DNA of 8,404 bases from JAUIAI01 sp963976885 (lineage in GTDB: Bacteria; Pseudomonadota; Gammaproteobacteria; Burkholderiales; Burkholderiaceae_E). The DNA is taken from contig CAXBNM010000206.1 in the NCBI GenBank assembly GCA_963976885.1, positions 1 through 8,404 of the forward strand, written 5' to 3'. The translations under genes were made by a program, and so were the position numbers. Under the pieces are notes generated by a model. It worked only from the letters and a program-made list of their open reading frames with translations. It did no database searches and had not been told where the DNA came from. This document shows, piece after piece, positions 1 through 6,412 of this stretch (position 1 is the stretch's first letter; every line of letters starts with the position of its first letter).

Positions 1-1258
1 CACCGTCGGCGAAGGCCCGGAAGATCAGACCGTTATCGTAGCCGGCGCGAGCCAGTTTTTCGCCGATGCGGGTGCTGGCGGCGGGCTTGGCTTTGGTTTT
101 CTTGTTGCTGACCAGCTCAATGGCACCAAGCAGGCCGCGCGCCCGGACCTCGCCCACGAGCGGGTGCGAGCTGAACTCGGCCAGCCGCTTCTCGAAGTAG
201 GCGCCCGAGCGTTTGCCGTTTTCGAGCAACCCGCCCTCCTGATACAAGCGCAGCACTTCCAGCCCGACCGCCGCGCTGACCGGGTGGCCGGAGTAGGTCA
301 TGCCGTGGCCGAGGGGTACGCCTTCGGGGGCGGCATCGGCCAGTACCTGATAGATGCGATCGGACACGAGGGCGGCACCCATCGGGCTGTAACCCGAGGT
401 CAGCCCCTTGGCGATCGTCATGAAGTCCGGCGTCAGGCCTTCGTGCTCGCAGGCAAACATCGGCCCGGTGCGACCGAAAGCGGTAATGACTTCGTCGGTG
501 ATGAACAGAATGTCCAGCTCGCGGCAGACCTGTTGCATTGCCAGCCCGTAGCCCATTGGCGGCACAACGACGCCACCCGAACCCTGAATCGGTTCGAAGA
601 TGAAGGCAGCGACCTTGTCGCGCCCAATCTGCTCGACCTTGGCGCGCAGTTCGCGCACCGAGGCATCAATGACGGCCTGAGCGTCGGGGCCGTCCGGGTG
701 GCGGTACGGAAACGGCGAGGAAATATGATGTTGCCAGGGCATCGGGACATCGAACTTGTCGTGAAAGACCGGCAACGCGGTCAGCCCGGAGGCGCTTGAA
801 CTGGAGCCGTGATAGCCGTTCTGAAGAGCAATGAAATGCTTCTTGTCGGGGCGCCCGAGCGCGTTGTTGTAGTAGCGCACGAGCCGGATCACGGTATCGA
901 CCGCGTCGGAACCGCCCAGCGTAAAGAACACATGGTTCAGGTCGCCCGGCGCCAGTTCGGCCAGTTGTGCCGCCAGCCGGATGGCCGGTTCATTACCGAA
1001 ATGAAAATAGCCGGTTGCGTAGGGCAGGCGCTGCATCTGTTCGGTGGCCGCCTTGACGATGCTTTCCTGGCCGTAGCCCACATTCACACACCACAAGCCG
1101 GCAAAGCCGTCGAGCAAGGTATTGCCGTCGATGTCGGTCAGGTAACACCCCTGACCCGATTGCAGAATGGTGACGCCGCGCTGCTCATGGGCGCGCATGG
1201 CGATGACGGGATGAATGAGATGGGCGCGATCCTGGGCAATCAGTGATTCGGTCGACAT
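1..1258 (-). CDS. Class III PLP-dependent aminotransferase (omega-amino acid/aspartate aminotransferase family), C-terminus cut by window edge
   Basis: Fold-type I, class III PLP enzyme that moves an amino group between an omega-amino acid or amine and a keto acid, probably pyruvate. The 419 visible residues show GLWCVNVGYG (residues 54-63), GGSDAVDT (115-122), the NGYHGSS cofactor motif (147-153), FITDEVITAFGRTG (252-265, with the PLP-pyridine Asp) and TIAKGLTSGY (281-290), whose K284 is the expected Schiff-base lysine. TYSGHPVSAA (321-330) is also typical. The family is usually about 450-460 residues, so roughly 40 are missing past the left edge. The ATG at 1258 is preceded by AGGAG (1266-1270) with a 7-base spacer. 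Substrate cannot be read from sequence: beta-alanine, putrescine, taurine or another omega-amine are all possible. It lies apart from the pyrimidine cluster, so a shared role (for example beta-alanine/malonate semialdehyde) is only a guess. Confidence 0.9.
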   Translation of the reverse strand, partial: MSTESLIAQDRAHLIHPVIAMRAHEQRGVTILQSGQGCYLTDIDGNTLLDGFAGLWCVNVGYGQESIVKAATEQMQRLPYATGYFHFGNEPAIRLAAQLAELAPGDLNHVFFTLGGSDAVDTVIRLVRYYNNALGRPDKKHFIALQNGYHGSSSSASGLTALPVFHDKFDVPMPWQHHISSPFPYRHPDGPDAQAVIDASVRELRAKVEQIGRDKVAAFIFEPIQGSGGVVVPPMGYGLAMQQVCRELDILFITDEVITAFGRTGPMFACEHEGLTPDFMTIAKGLTSGYSPMGAALVSDRIYQVLADAAPEGVPLGHGMTYSGHPVSAAVGLEVLRLYQEGGLLENGKRSGAYFEKRLAEFSSHPLVGEVRARGLLGAIELVSNKKTKAKPAASTRIGEKLARAGYDNGLIFRAFADG

Positions 1259-1377
1259 GAGGGGGCTCCTGAGACAGTGGCGATGACTGAGCTCAAGAAT
1301 GCCATGTCTGCACGGCAGGCGATGGGGTTTTGGTGGGCTTGTAAAGCAGATTGCACTGATTTGCGAGGAGCTGTCGG

Positions 1378-1406
1378 ATATTAATGCTGCCCGCGAACGC
1401 TGACAG
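1378..1406 (-). promoter_or_regulatory. Weak sigma70-like promoter candidate for the aminotransferase gene
   Basis: On the minus strand CTGTCA (1406-1401) and TAATAT (1383-1378) are separated by 17 bases. Each matches the -35/-10 consensus at 4 of 6 positions. It would give a leader of about 110 bases before the ATG at 1258. This is a pattern match only; no operator or other support is visible. Confidence 0.25.
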
Positions 1407-1510
1407 TGCTGGCGGCTCCGATGATCCACTCTATCCGTCTCTGCGAGGGCGGTCGGCGGCAGGCAGTGATGAGCACCAGGCCAAAAGGTGAATACAACAT
1501 CTCCTGAAAT

Positions 1511-1530
1511 TTTCCTATCTTCGTAGGAAA
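1511..1530. repeat. Perfect 7-bp inverted repeat (TTTCCTA / TAGGAAA)
   Basis: TTTCCTA (1511-1517) and TAGGAAA (1524-1530) are exact reverse complements around a 6-base loop, TCTTCG. Outer CTCC (1501-1504) and GGAG (1536-1539) could extend it across an internal loop. There is no following T-tract, so it is not a typical intrinsic terminator. It could be a protein-binding palindrome, an RNA hairpin ahead of the 1546 ATG, or chance. Confidence 0.5.
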
Positions 1531-1570
1531 CTCTGGGAGAGCGAAATGACTCAGCTACGCGTCGCAATGA

Positions 1571-1906
1571 CAGCAGTCCGCCGAAGGAGGCTATCCCGGT
1601 GCGCAACTCAACTTAGGGGCACATTACTTCGACGGTAGAGACGGTCCGATTGACTATGTGCAAGCCTATTCCTGGTGGATTCTGGCTGCGGCATCTACTC
1701 AAAAAATGACTGCGAAACGAGCAACGAAGAATCTCGCGTTGGCCGAAAAGATCATGACCAACGCGCAAATCGAAGCCGCACGGGAATTGGCTCGAAAGTA
1801 TGTACCAAAGAAATCAAACCACACCTCCCCATATGTCCGCGCGTCAGGGGGCAACGCGACGAGCAGGCAAGACAACAATACCAGCTACATGCCAAAGGCT
1901 CAGTGA
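1571..1906 (+). pseudogene. C-terminal remnant of a Sel1-repeat (TPR-like) protein
   Basis: From 1571 the frame reads GGYPGAQLNLGAHYFDGRDG, then DYVQAYSWWILAAAS, then an alpha-helical end with AQIEAARELARKY. This is the pattern of the last Sel1 repeat and the usual C-terminal helix of bacterial Sel1-like proteins, which mediate protein-protein contacts. An in-frame TGA (1568-1570) sits immediately upstream, and no earlier repeats or signal peptide can be found in any frame. The 5' part of the gene is therefore missing or frame-shifted. An internal GTG at 1658 would start an 82-residue peptide, but it begins inside the repeat and has no convincing ribosome binding site. The stretch is visibly less GC-rich than the flanks, which fits a decaying or imported fragment. 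A sequencing frameshift is an alternative. Confidence 0.6.
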
Positions 1907-2087
1907 GTCGCAGTCAAACTTCGTTACTGCGTGCGTAGGCTGCGATCGGTTGGTCTGCCAGATTTTTTCGATCCAATGATTGCTGCGATTATGATTCCCT
2001 TGAGGCGCAAGAGAAAGCCATGAGGCAGTGAATATTTGGCGGCTATCTACTTGGCAATATGACAAACCATCAGCGAGGTAGACAACA
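1907..2087. other. Intergenic leader of the DUF488 gene
   Basis: No gene is evident. A good -10-like hexamer, TATGAT (1990-1995), lies about 90 bases before the DUF488 start but lacks a fitting -35. A T6 run (1963-1968) follows only a very weak TGG/CCA stem, so a terminator is not supported. The 8-mer GCTGCGAT occurs twice (1939-1946 and 1982-1989). GAGG at 2075-2078 is the ribosome binding site of the next gene. Confidence 0.4.
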
Positions 2088-2501
2088 ATGACACTCAGAA
2101 TCGTCAGACTGGGTTCGGACCGTGCAGGCGATGAAGGCCTGCGTTTGGGCACAGTGCGCCGCCCGCCGCGCGGGGTGCCCAAAAGCCGCTTTGCCGCCGA
2201 CAATTGGTACGACGTCTGGTATCCGAATCTGTCGCCCAGTGCCGAAACCTTGAAGCTGCACCGGCAAGCGCTGCAAGAAGGCGGTGAGGCTGGCATTGAT
2301 GCCGGGGTGTGGCGCCAGTTCAGCAAACACTTTCGGGCCGAGATGGCGTTGCCGGACGCGGCCCGCACGCTTGACGTGCTGGCCGCGTTGTCGCATCAGG
2401 CCAATTTCTCGGTGGGCTGTTACTGCGCCAATGAGGCGCATTGTCACCGTTCGTTGTTGCGGGAAATGTTTGCCGAGCGGGGCGCGGCAATCGCCGACTG
2501 A
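2088..2501 (+). CDS. DUF488 family protein (YeaO-like)
   Basis: A 137-residue soluble protein with the conserved DUF488 pattern: a basic N-terminal part with PRGVPKS (27-33), YDVWYPNLSPS (41-51), W75 with F78 and the HFRAEM segment (81-86), and a terminal NFSVGCYCANEAHCHRS (106-122). The C111/C113/C119/H120/R121 cluster is the family hallmark and could bind metal or act in redox chemistry, but no biochemical role is established. The ATG at 2088 has GAGG (2075-2078) nine bases upstream. The gene runs opposite to the pyrimidine cluster and its stop is only 11 bases from that of codA, so the two transcripts converge. No functional link to the cluster is implied by orientation. Larger open frames on the opposite strand here are shadows. 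Confidence 0.85.
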   Translation: MTLRIVRLGSDRAGDEGLRLGTVRRPPRGVPKSRFAADNWYDVWYPNLSPSAETLKLHRQALQEGGEAGIDAGVWRQFSKHFRAEMALPDAARTLDVLAALSHQANFSVGCYCANEAHCHRSLLREMFAERGAAIAD

Positions 2502-2512
2502 ATCATCGTCGA

Positions 2513-3814
2513 TCAGTGCTGCCAGTTCACCTCGCCGGGCCGGCCCGGTATCGACAGGCTGGCGGTTTGCGGGGGTGTCTGAGCAATCACTTTGCCGGCG
2601 CGCACCACGAACAGACGGTTGGCGCGCAAGCGCAGCGCCTCGATCGGATCGCGCGCCTGTAACACCACAAGATGACCGGCGCCGCCGACGGTCAGAGACC
2701 AGTCGGGCAGTTGCATGATCTGCGCGCTGTTGACCGTCACTGCATCGAAGCACTGACGCATCTGCGCTCGTGAGGTCATCTGGCAGGCATGCAAGCCCAT
2801 GGAGGCCACTTCCAGCATGTCGGCCGAGCCCATCGAATACCAGGGGTCGAGCACACAGTCGTGGCCAAAGCCGACATTGATGCCGGCCGCGAGCAGTTCG
2901 GGCACGCGGGTCAGGCCGCGTCGCTTCGGGTAGGTGTCGTGGCGGCCCTGAATCGTCATGTTGATGAGCGGGTTGGATACGACCTGCAAGCCTGACTCGG
3001 CCATCAATGGAATCAGTTTGGACACATAGTAGTTGTCCATCGAGTGCATCGACGTGAGGTGCGAGCCGGTGACTCTGGCGCCCAGGCCGAGGCGTTGCGT
3101 ATGAAAGGCCAGCGTTTCGATGTGCCGTGACATCGGGTCGTCGGTTTCATCGCAGTGCATGTCAACGCGCAGTCCTTGTTCGGCCGCCAGCTCGGTGAGG
3201 ATCCGCACGCTTTCGGCACCATCGGCCATCGTGCGTTCAAAATGCGGGATGCCGCCGACCACATCGACACCCATGGCCAGCGCGCGGCGCAGGTTGTCCA
3301 GAGCGCCGGGGCTGCGCAACAGGCCGTCTTGCGGGAATGCCACCAGTTGCAGGTCGATGTAGTCGCGCACCTGCTCGCGCACATGCAGCAAGGCTTCGAC
3401 CGCCAGCAGTCGGTCGTCGCAGACGTCAACATGGCTGCGGATGGCCAGCAAGCCTTTGGCCGCCGCCCAGTCGCAATATTGCAGCGCCCGCTCCACCAGG
3501 GCTTCCTGCGTCAGGTGCGGTTTGAGTTCTCCCCACAACGCAATGCCCTCAAGCAAGGTGCCCGATGCATTGACCCGTGGTTGACCATAAGACAAGGTGG
3601 CGTCCATATGGAAGTGCGGGTCGACAAAAGGCGTGGTGACCAGATGACCTTGGGCATCAATGCTCGGTGTCCGCAGTCGCGCCGCCTGAATGTTCTGGTC
3701 GATGGCGCGAATCCGGCCGGCTTCAATCCAGATGTCCCGCAACGGTTGCGTGAGGTCGGTGTCGGTGCCGGTGGTGCCGGGCAGCCGGGCATTGCGGATA
3801 ATCAGTTCATTCAT
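2513..3814 (-). CDS. codA: Cytosine deaminase
   Basis: Cytoplasmic amidohydrolase-superfamily enzyme that hydrolyses cytosine to uracil and ammonia. The 433 residues align without shifts to the E. coli CodA active site with a constant +6 offset. H67-F-H69 (HFHMD), H220 and E223 (HCDE), H252 (SHLTSMHS) and D319 (GHD) are the metal and catalytic residues, and Q162 (FPQDG) contacts the pyrimidine. The exception is C320, where E. coli has D314, a residue known to influence substrate range. The start is the ATG at 3814, which overlaps the upp stop by one base (TGATG). A TTG one codon earlier is less likely. Close coupling to upp means uracil made here is handed directly to the phosphoribosyltransferase. 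Isocytosine, creatinine-like or 5-substituted pyrimidines are conceivable alternative substrates. Confidence 0.93.
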   Translation of the reverse strand: MNELIIRNARLPGTTGTDTDLTQPLRDIWIEAGRIRAIDQNIQAARLRTPSIDAQGHLVTTPFVDPHFHMDATLSYGQPRVNASGTLLEGIALWGELKPHLTQEALVERALQYCDWAAAKGLLAIRSHVDVCDDRLLAVEALLHVREQVRDYIDLQLVAFPQDGLLRSPGALDNLRRALAMGVDVVGGIPHFERTMADGAESVRILTELAAEQGLRVDMHCDETDDPMSRHIETLAFHTQRLGLGARVTGSHLTSMHSMDNYYVSKLIPLMAESGLQVVSNPLINMTIQGRHDTYPKRRGLTRVPELLAAGINVGFGHDCVLDPWYSMGSADMLEVASMGLHACQMTSRAQMRQCFDAVTVNSAQIMQLPDWSLTVGGAGHLVVLQARDPIEALRLRANRLFVVRAGKVIAQTPPQTASLSIPGRPGEVNWQH

Positions 3815-4446
3815 CAACGGGTTCCAAACAAGCGGTCGCCGGCATCGCCCAGGCCGGGGCGGATGTAGCCGTGTTCGTCGAGTTCACGATCAATGGCGGC
3901 GGTGAAGATCGGTACATCGGGATGTTCGCCGGTGAGCCGTTCGATGCCTTGCGGGCTGGCCAGCAGGCAAACGAAGCGGATTGATTTCGGTTTGACTTCC
4001 TTGACCCGTTCGATCGCTGCTACCGCGGTATTGCCGGTGGCCAGCATCGGGTCGACGATGATCACGTCGCGCTCATTCATGTCCTGCGGCAACTTGAAAT
4101 AATACTCGACGGCGCCCAGCGTTTTCGGGTCTCGGTACAGGCCGACATGGCCAACCCGGGCGCCCGGAATTACGTCGAGCATGCCATCCAGAATACCGGC
4201 GCCGGCACGCACGATCGACACAAACACGATCTTCTTGCCATCGATGAGCCGCGCGGTCATGGGTTCGAGCGGCGTCTGAATCTGCACCTCATGCATCGGC
4301 ATGTCGCGGGTGACTTCATAGGCGAGCAGTGCCGAGATTTCGGTGACCAGCTCCCGAAAGCTCTTGGTGGAGCGTGAGACTTCCCGAATCAGCGTCAGCT
4401 TGTGCTGCACCAGCGGGTGTTCGATTACATTGATCGTTGGCGTCAT
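3814..4446 (-). CDS. upp: Uracil phosphoribosyltransferase (URC6-type role)
   Basis: Type I phosphoribosyltransferase converting uracil and PRPP to UMP and pyrophosphate in the cytoplasm. At 210 residues it has the normal bacterial length. RAGAG (80-84) and the PRPP loop VIIVDPMLATGNT (128-140) are intact. So is the C-terminal uracil-binding segment GYIRPGLGDAGDRLFGT (193-209). The N-terminus HPLVQHKLTLIR followed by STKSFRELV matches E. coli Upp. The ATG at 4446 has AGGA (4457-4454) seven bases upstream, inside the 21-base gap after alkB. Upp is normally a salvage enzyme. Here, between urc1/urc4 and codA, it most likely supplies the catabolic URC route, as URC6 does in yeast. Whether the genome has a second salvage copy cannot be seen. 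Confidence 0.95.
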   Translation of the reverse strand: MTPTINVIEHPLVQHKLTLIREVSRSTKSFRELVTEISALLAYEVTRDMPMHEVQIQTPLEPMTARLIDGKKIVFVSIVRAGAGILDGMLDVIPGARVGHVGLYRDPKTLGAVEYYFKLPQDMNERDVIIVDPMLATGNTAVAAIERVKEVKPKSIRFVCLLASPQGIERLTGEHPDVPIFTAAIDRELDEHGYIRPGLGDAGDRLFGTR

Positions 4447-4467
4447 CGGTCTTTCCTTTCTTGAACT

Positions 4468-5175
4468 TCAGTGGGAGGGGCGTTCGTCTTCGTCGGCGGC
4501 GCGCCGAAACGTCAGATTGATTCGATAAACCGCTTCATCGTCGCTCAGCAGCGGTGCCTGCCCCGGCGCCGGGCGCGGCACGCCAACCCCATGATGCATC
4601 AGCCGGGCGCTGCGTCCCCAGACCAGCACATCACCGCAGCCGAGCATCAGGCCACTGACGGGGGCGTCGCGAGCCGTCCCGCCCACGGTAAAGCGTGCAC
4701 TGGCGCCCAGGCTCACCGAAACGATGGGGTAGTCGTAATCGGCTTCATTGTTGTCACGGTGCCGGCCCATTTTCGCGCCGCGTGCGTAGCCGTTGATCAG
4801 ACAGCTGTCGGGCTCGAACGCGGCGCCGGCAGGTCCGGTGAAGCCGGCTTCGGCGGCCCAGTTGCTCGCGTAGGTTGCCATCGCCGTTGGCATGGCCGGC
4901 CAGGGGCGGCCACTGCGCGGATCGGTGGCGCTGTAGCGATAGCCGCTGGTGTCGGTGACCCAGCCCCACGGGCCGCAATTGGTCATCAGCGCCGACATGC
5001 TTTTGCCGCCAGGCACCTGCATGTGTCGCCAAGGTGCCTGACGCAGGAGCGGAACGATAAACGCGAGCCATTCGGTGACATCGGCCCGCCCCGGCAACAA
5101 CACGACGTCGGGCGCAATCAACCGGGCCGTCAGATCTTCTGGCGGTCGGTCGACGGCGAACAATTCCGGCTGCAT
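4468..5175 (-). CDS. alkB: AlkB-type Fe(II)/2-oxoglutarate-dependent DNA/RNA demethylase
   Basis: Jelly-roll dioxygenase that oxidatively removes methyl groups such as 1-methyladenine and 3-methylcytosine from nucleic acids. Using the ATG at 5175 (235 residues), iron ligands are H139 and D141 (HRD) and H195 (HHG). The 2-oxoglutarate arginine is R218, and R224 lies in RINLTFR, matching E. coli R204/R210. MTNCGPWGWVT (64-74), GYRYSATDP (78-86), PWPAMP (91-96) and PIVSVSLG (150-157) follow E. coli AlkB closely. N143 replaces E. coli D135, a base-recognition residue. The N-terminus MQPELFA fits E. coli MLDLFA and supports this start. An alternative GTG at 5208 would overlap urc4 by 20 bases. The gene lies 13 bases after the urc4 stop and 21 bases before upp, so it is co-transcribed with pyrimidine catabolism genes. 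Family assignment is firm; its role in this operon is open. Confidence 0.92.
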   Translation of the reverse strand: MQPELFAVDRPPEDLTARLIAPDVVLLPGRADVTEWLAFIVPLLRQAPWRHMQVPGGKSMSALMTNCGPWGWVTDTSGYRYSATDPRSGRPWPAMPTAMATYASNWAAEAGFTGPAGAAFEPDSCLINGYARGAKMGRHRDNNEADYDYPIVSVSLGASARFTVGGTARDAPVSGLMLGCGDVLVWGRSARLMHHGVGVPRPAPGQAPLLSDDEAVYRINLTFRRAADEDERPSH

Positions 5176-5188
5176 GACCGGCTCGCGG

Positions 5189-6412
5189 TCAGAAAACCGT
5201 ACCGTCACTGACCAGAGTCAGCGGGGGCTGGCCGCCACGGCGGCGGCTTGCCAGTACTCTGCCAGCGGCCCAGGTGCCGCCCTCAAGAATGCAGGCCAGT
5301 GGCAACTCGGCGGCGCTCAGGGCCAGCATCTCACGCACTATCGGTGCCAGATCGTCGAGCAGGCTGACGGTGAGCGCGCGCCACTCGATGATGGCCTGAT
5401 CGCCTGGCGTCATCGGCATGCTTGCCAGACCCGGGTCGCGCAAGGTGATGACACCGGTGTCGATGAGCAGGCCGCCGTTGCGGTATTCGGGCAAGCCGGT
5501 CAGATCATCGAGCCCTTGCAGCGTAACGCCGCCTTGCGCAAAAGGTTCGATCAGCGAGTAGGTGAGCCACTGCGTGAGTTTGTGAAACGGCACCCAGCCG
5601 GCCGACTCGCCCGTGCCGCCCGCATGGGGATGCTGCCAGCAATCGCCCAGCGAAGAACCGTCCAACTGATTGCCGGTCATCCAGACGTCGGCAAAGCCAA
5701 CCAGCAAGGCATGGAGCAGATCGGCCGCCGGCAATTCGGTGCGGCGCGCTTTGTCGGTAAGGCGAAAGAAGATTTCACCTGGCCGCCCTTCAGGGCCAAA
5801 GCGGAAGGCGTCGCGCAGCAACGCATCGCCGAGCCGGTTCAGTAATGTGGCGCGTTGCTCAAGGCCGATCAGCGGGTTGTCTTCATGCGCCTGAAACACA
5901 TGCGCGAGCCGGTTGGCGTCAATTTTTTGCAGCGCACTGCCATCGACCCGGCAGGGGTCATCGGGGCGCGACGAGAAGGCGCCGGCCATGAAGGCGCGAA
6001 AGCTGGCGACGCCAAGCCCTTCGGAGCGGGAGAAGTCCTGCTTGGTGCGCGATTCATGAAACTGCCACTGCGCGCCCGCGCCGCCATCGAGCAGCACGCT
6101 GATGACGGTGAGGTCGATATGCGCTCTGGCAATTTCAACTTTGGATGGGGTGCCGAAGGTTTCGGCCAGCCGTGTCTGCAACTCGTCGATGCGGTTGATG
6201 CCGCCGGCCTCGAAGTGGCGCCAGCGGCTATGGAACGGAATGCGACCGTCCGGGTAGCGCTCACGGGTCGTGGCGACGACGATCTCGGCAGCCGCGCTCA
6301 AGGCCTTGCGGTCGATGCTGAAATGAGCCGAATTGCCAGCGTCAACGGCAGCGGTAATGTTGGCGCAGCGTTCGCGAATGGTGCGCGCTTCGCGCAAGGT
6401 GGCGGCAATCAT
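5189..6412 (-). CDS. urc4: Urc4, DUF1688 family uracil-catabolism protein
   Basis: A 407-residue soluble protein of the DUF1688 family, whose yeast member URC4 is genetically required for growth on uracil as nitrogen source. The reaction it catalyses is not established. Landmarks seen are IPFHSRWRHFEAGG (58-71), HIDLTVISVLLDGGAG (98-113), FSRSEGL (127-133), PFHKLTQWLTYSLIEP (275-290), EYRNGGLLID (309-318), EWRALTV (343-349), ILEGGTWAAGR (375-385) and the terminal SDGTVF (402-407). Repeated conserved E, R, H and W residues suggest an enzyme rather than a regulator, but no known catalytic motif is visible. Its ATG overlaps the urc1 stop (ATGA), a sign of translational coupling. Length and both termini look complete. 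Together with urc1 and upp it defines the URC route. Confidence 0.93.
   Translation of the reverse strand: MIAATLREARTIRERCANITAAVDAGNSAHFSIDRKALSAAAEIVVATTRERYPDGRIPFHSRWRHFEAGGINRIDELQTRLAETFGTPSKVEIARAHIDLTVISVLLDGGAGAQWQFHESRTKQDFSRSEGLGVASFRAFMAGAFSSRPDDPCRVDGSALQKIDANRLAHVFQAHEDNPLIGLEQRATLLNRLGDALLRDAFRFGPEGRPGEIFFRLTDKARRTELPAADLLHALLVGFADVWMTGNQLDGSSLGDCWQHPHAGGTGESAGWVPFHKLTQWLTYSLIEPFAQGGVTLQGLDDLTGLPEYRNGGLLIDTGVITLRDPGLASMPMTPGDQAIIEWRALTVSLLDDLAPIVREMLALSAAELPLACILEGGTWAAGRVLASRRRGGQPPLTLVSDGTVF

Larger units (their letters stand above)
1259..1570. other. Intergenic stretch without a recognisable gene
   Basis: This interval lies between the divergent aminotransferase and the Sel1-like remnant. 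It holds the aminotransferase ribosome binding site (1266-1270), the weak promoter candidate and the 1511-1530 hairpin. An open frame of 30 codons starts with ATG at 1546 behind a GGGAG-like sequence (1535-1539) and ends at 1638. Its translation is arginine-rich and resembles nothing I recognise. That frame is one register off the Sel1-like frame, so it could be a displaced start of that gene, but this is not demonstrable. Confidence 0.5.

Noticed and set aside
1300..1314. Sigma54-like promoter upstream of the aminotransferase (TGGCATTCTTGAGCT on the minus strand)
   Set aside because: The GG-to-GC spacing is 9 instead of 10 bases and the -12 element is not TTGC.
1546..1638. 30-codon plus-strand frame with a ribosome-binding-like sequence
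   Set aside because: Arginine-rich translation without family resemblance. It overlaps the Sel1-like frame in another register, so it was kept only as a remark.
2497..2517. Short inverted repeat ACTGA/TCAGT between the converging DUF488 and codA stops, considered as a bidirectional terminator
   Set aside because: Only 5 bp of stem, mismatched interior and no T-tract on either strand. The symmetry partly arises from the two stop codons.
2070..2753. A 227-codon open frame on the minus strand opposite the DUF488 gene and running into the end of codA
   Set aside because: It overlaps two well-supported genes in other frames, has an arginine-rich low-complexity translation, and resembles no family.
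4471..5211. A 246-codon plus-strand open frame covering the whole alkB gene
   Set aside because: Mirror frame of a strongly recognised gene. High GC with few stops explains its length, and its translation shows no domain.
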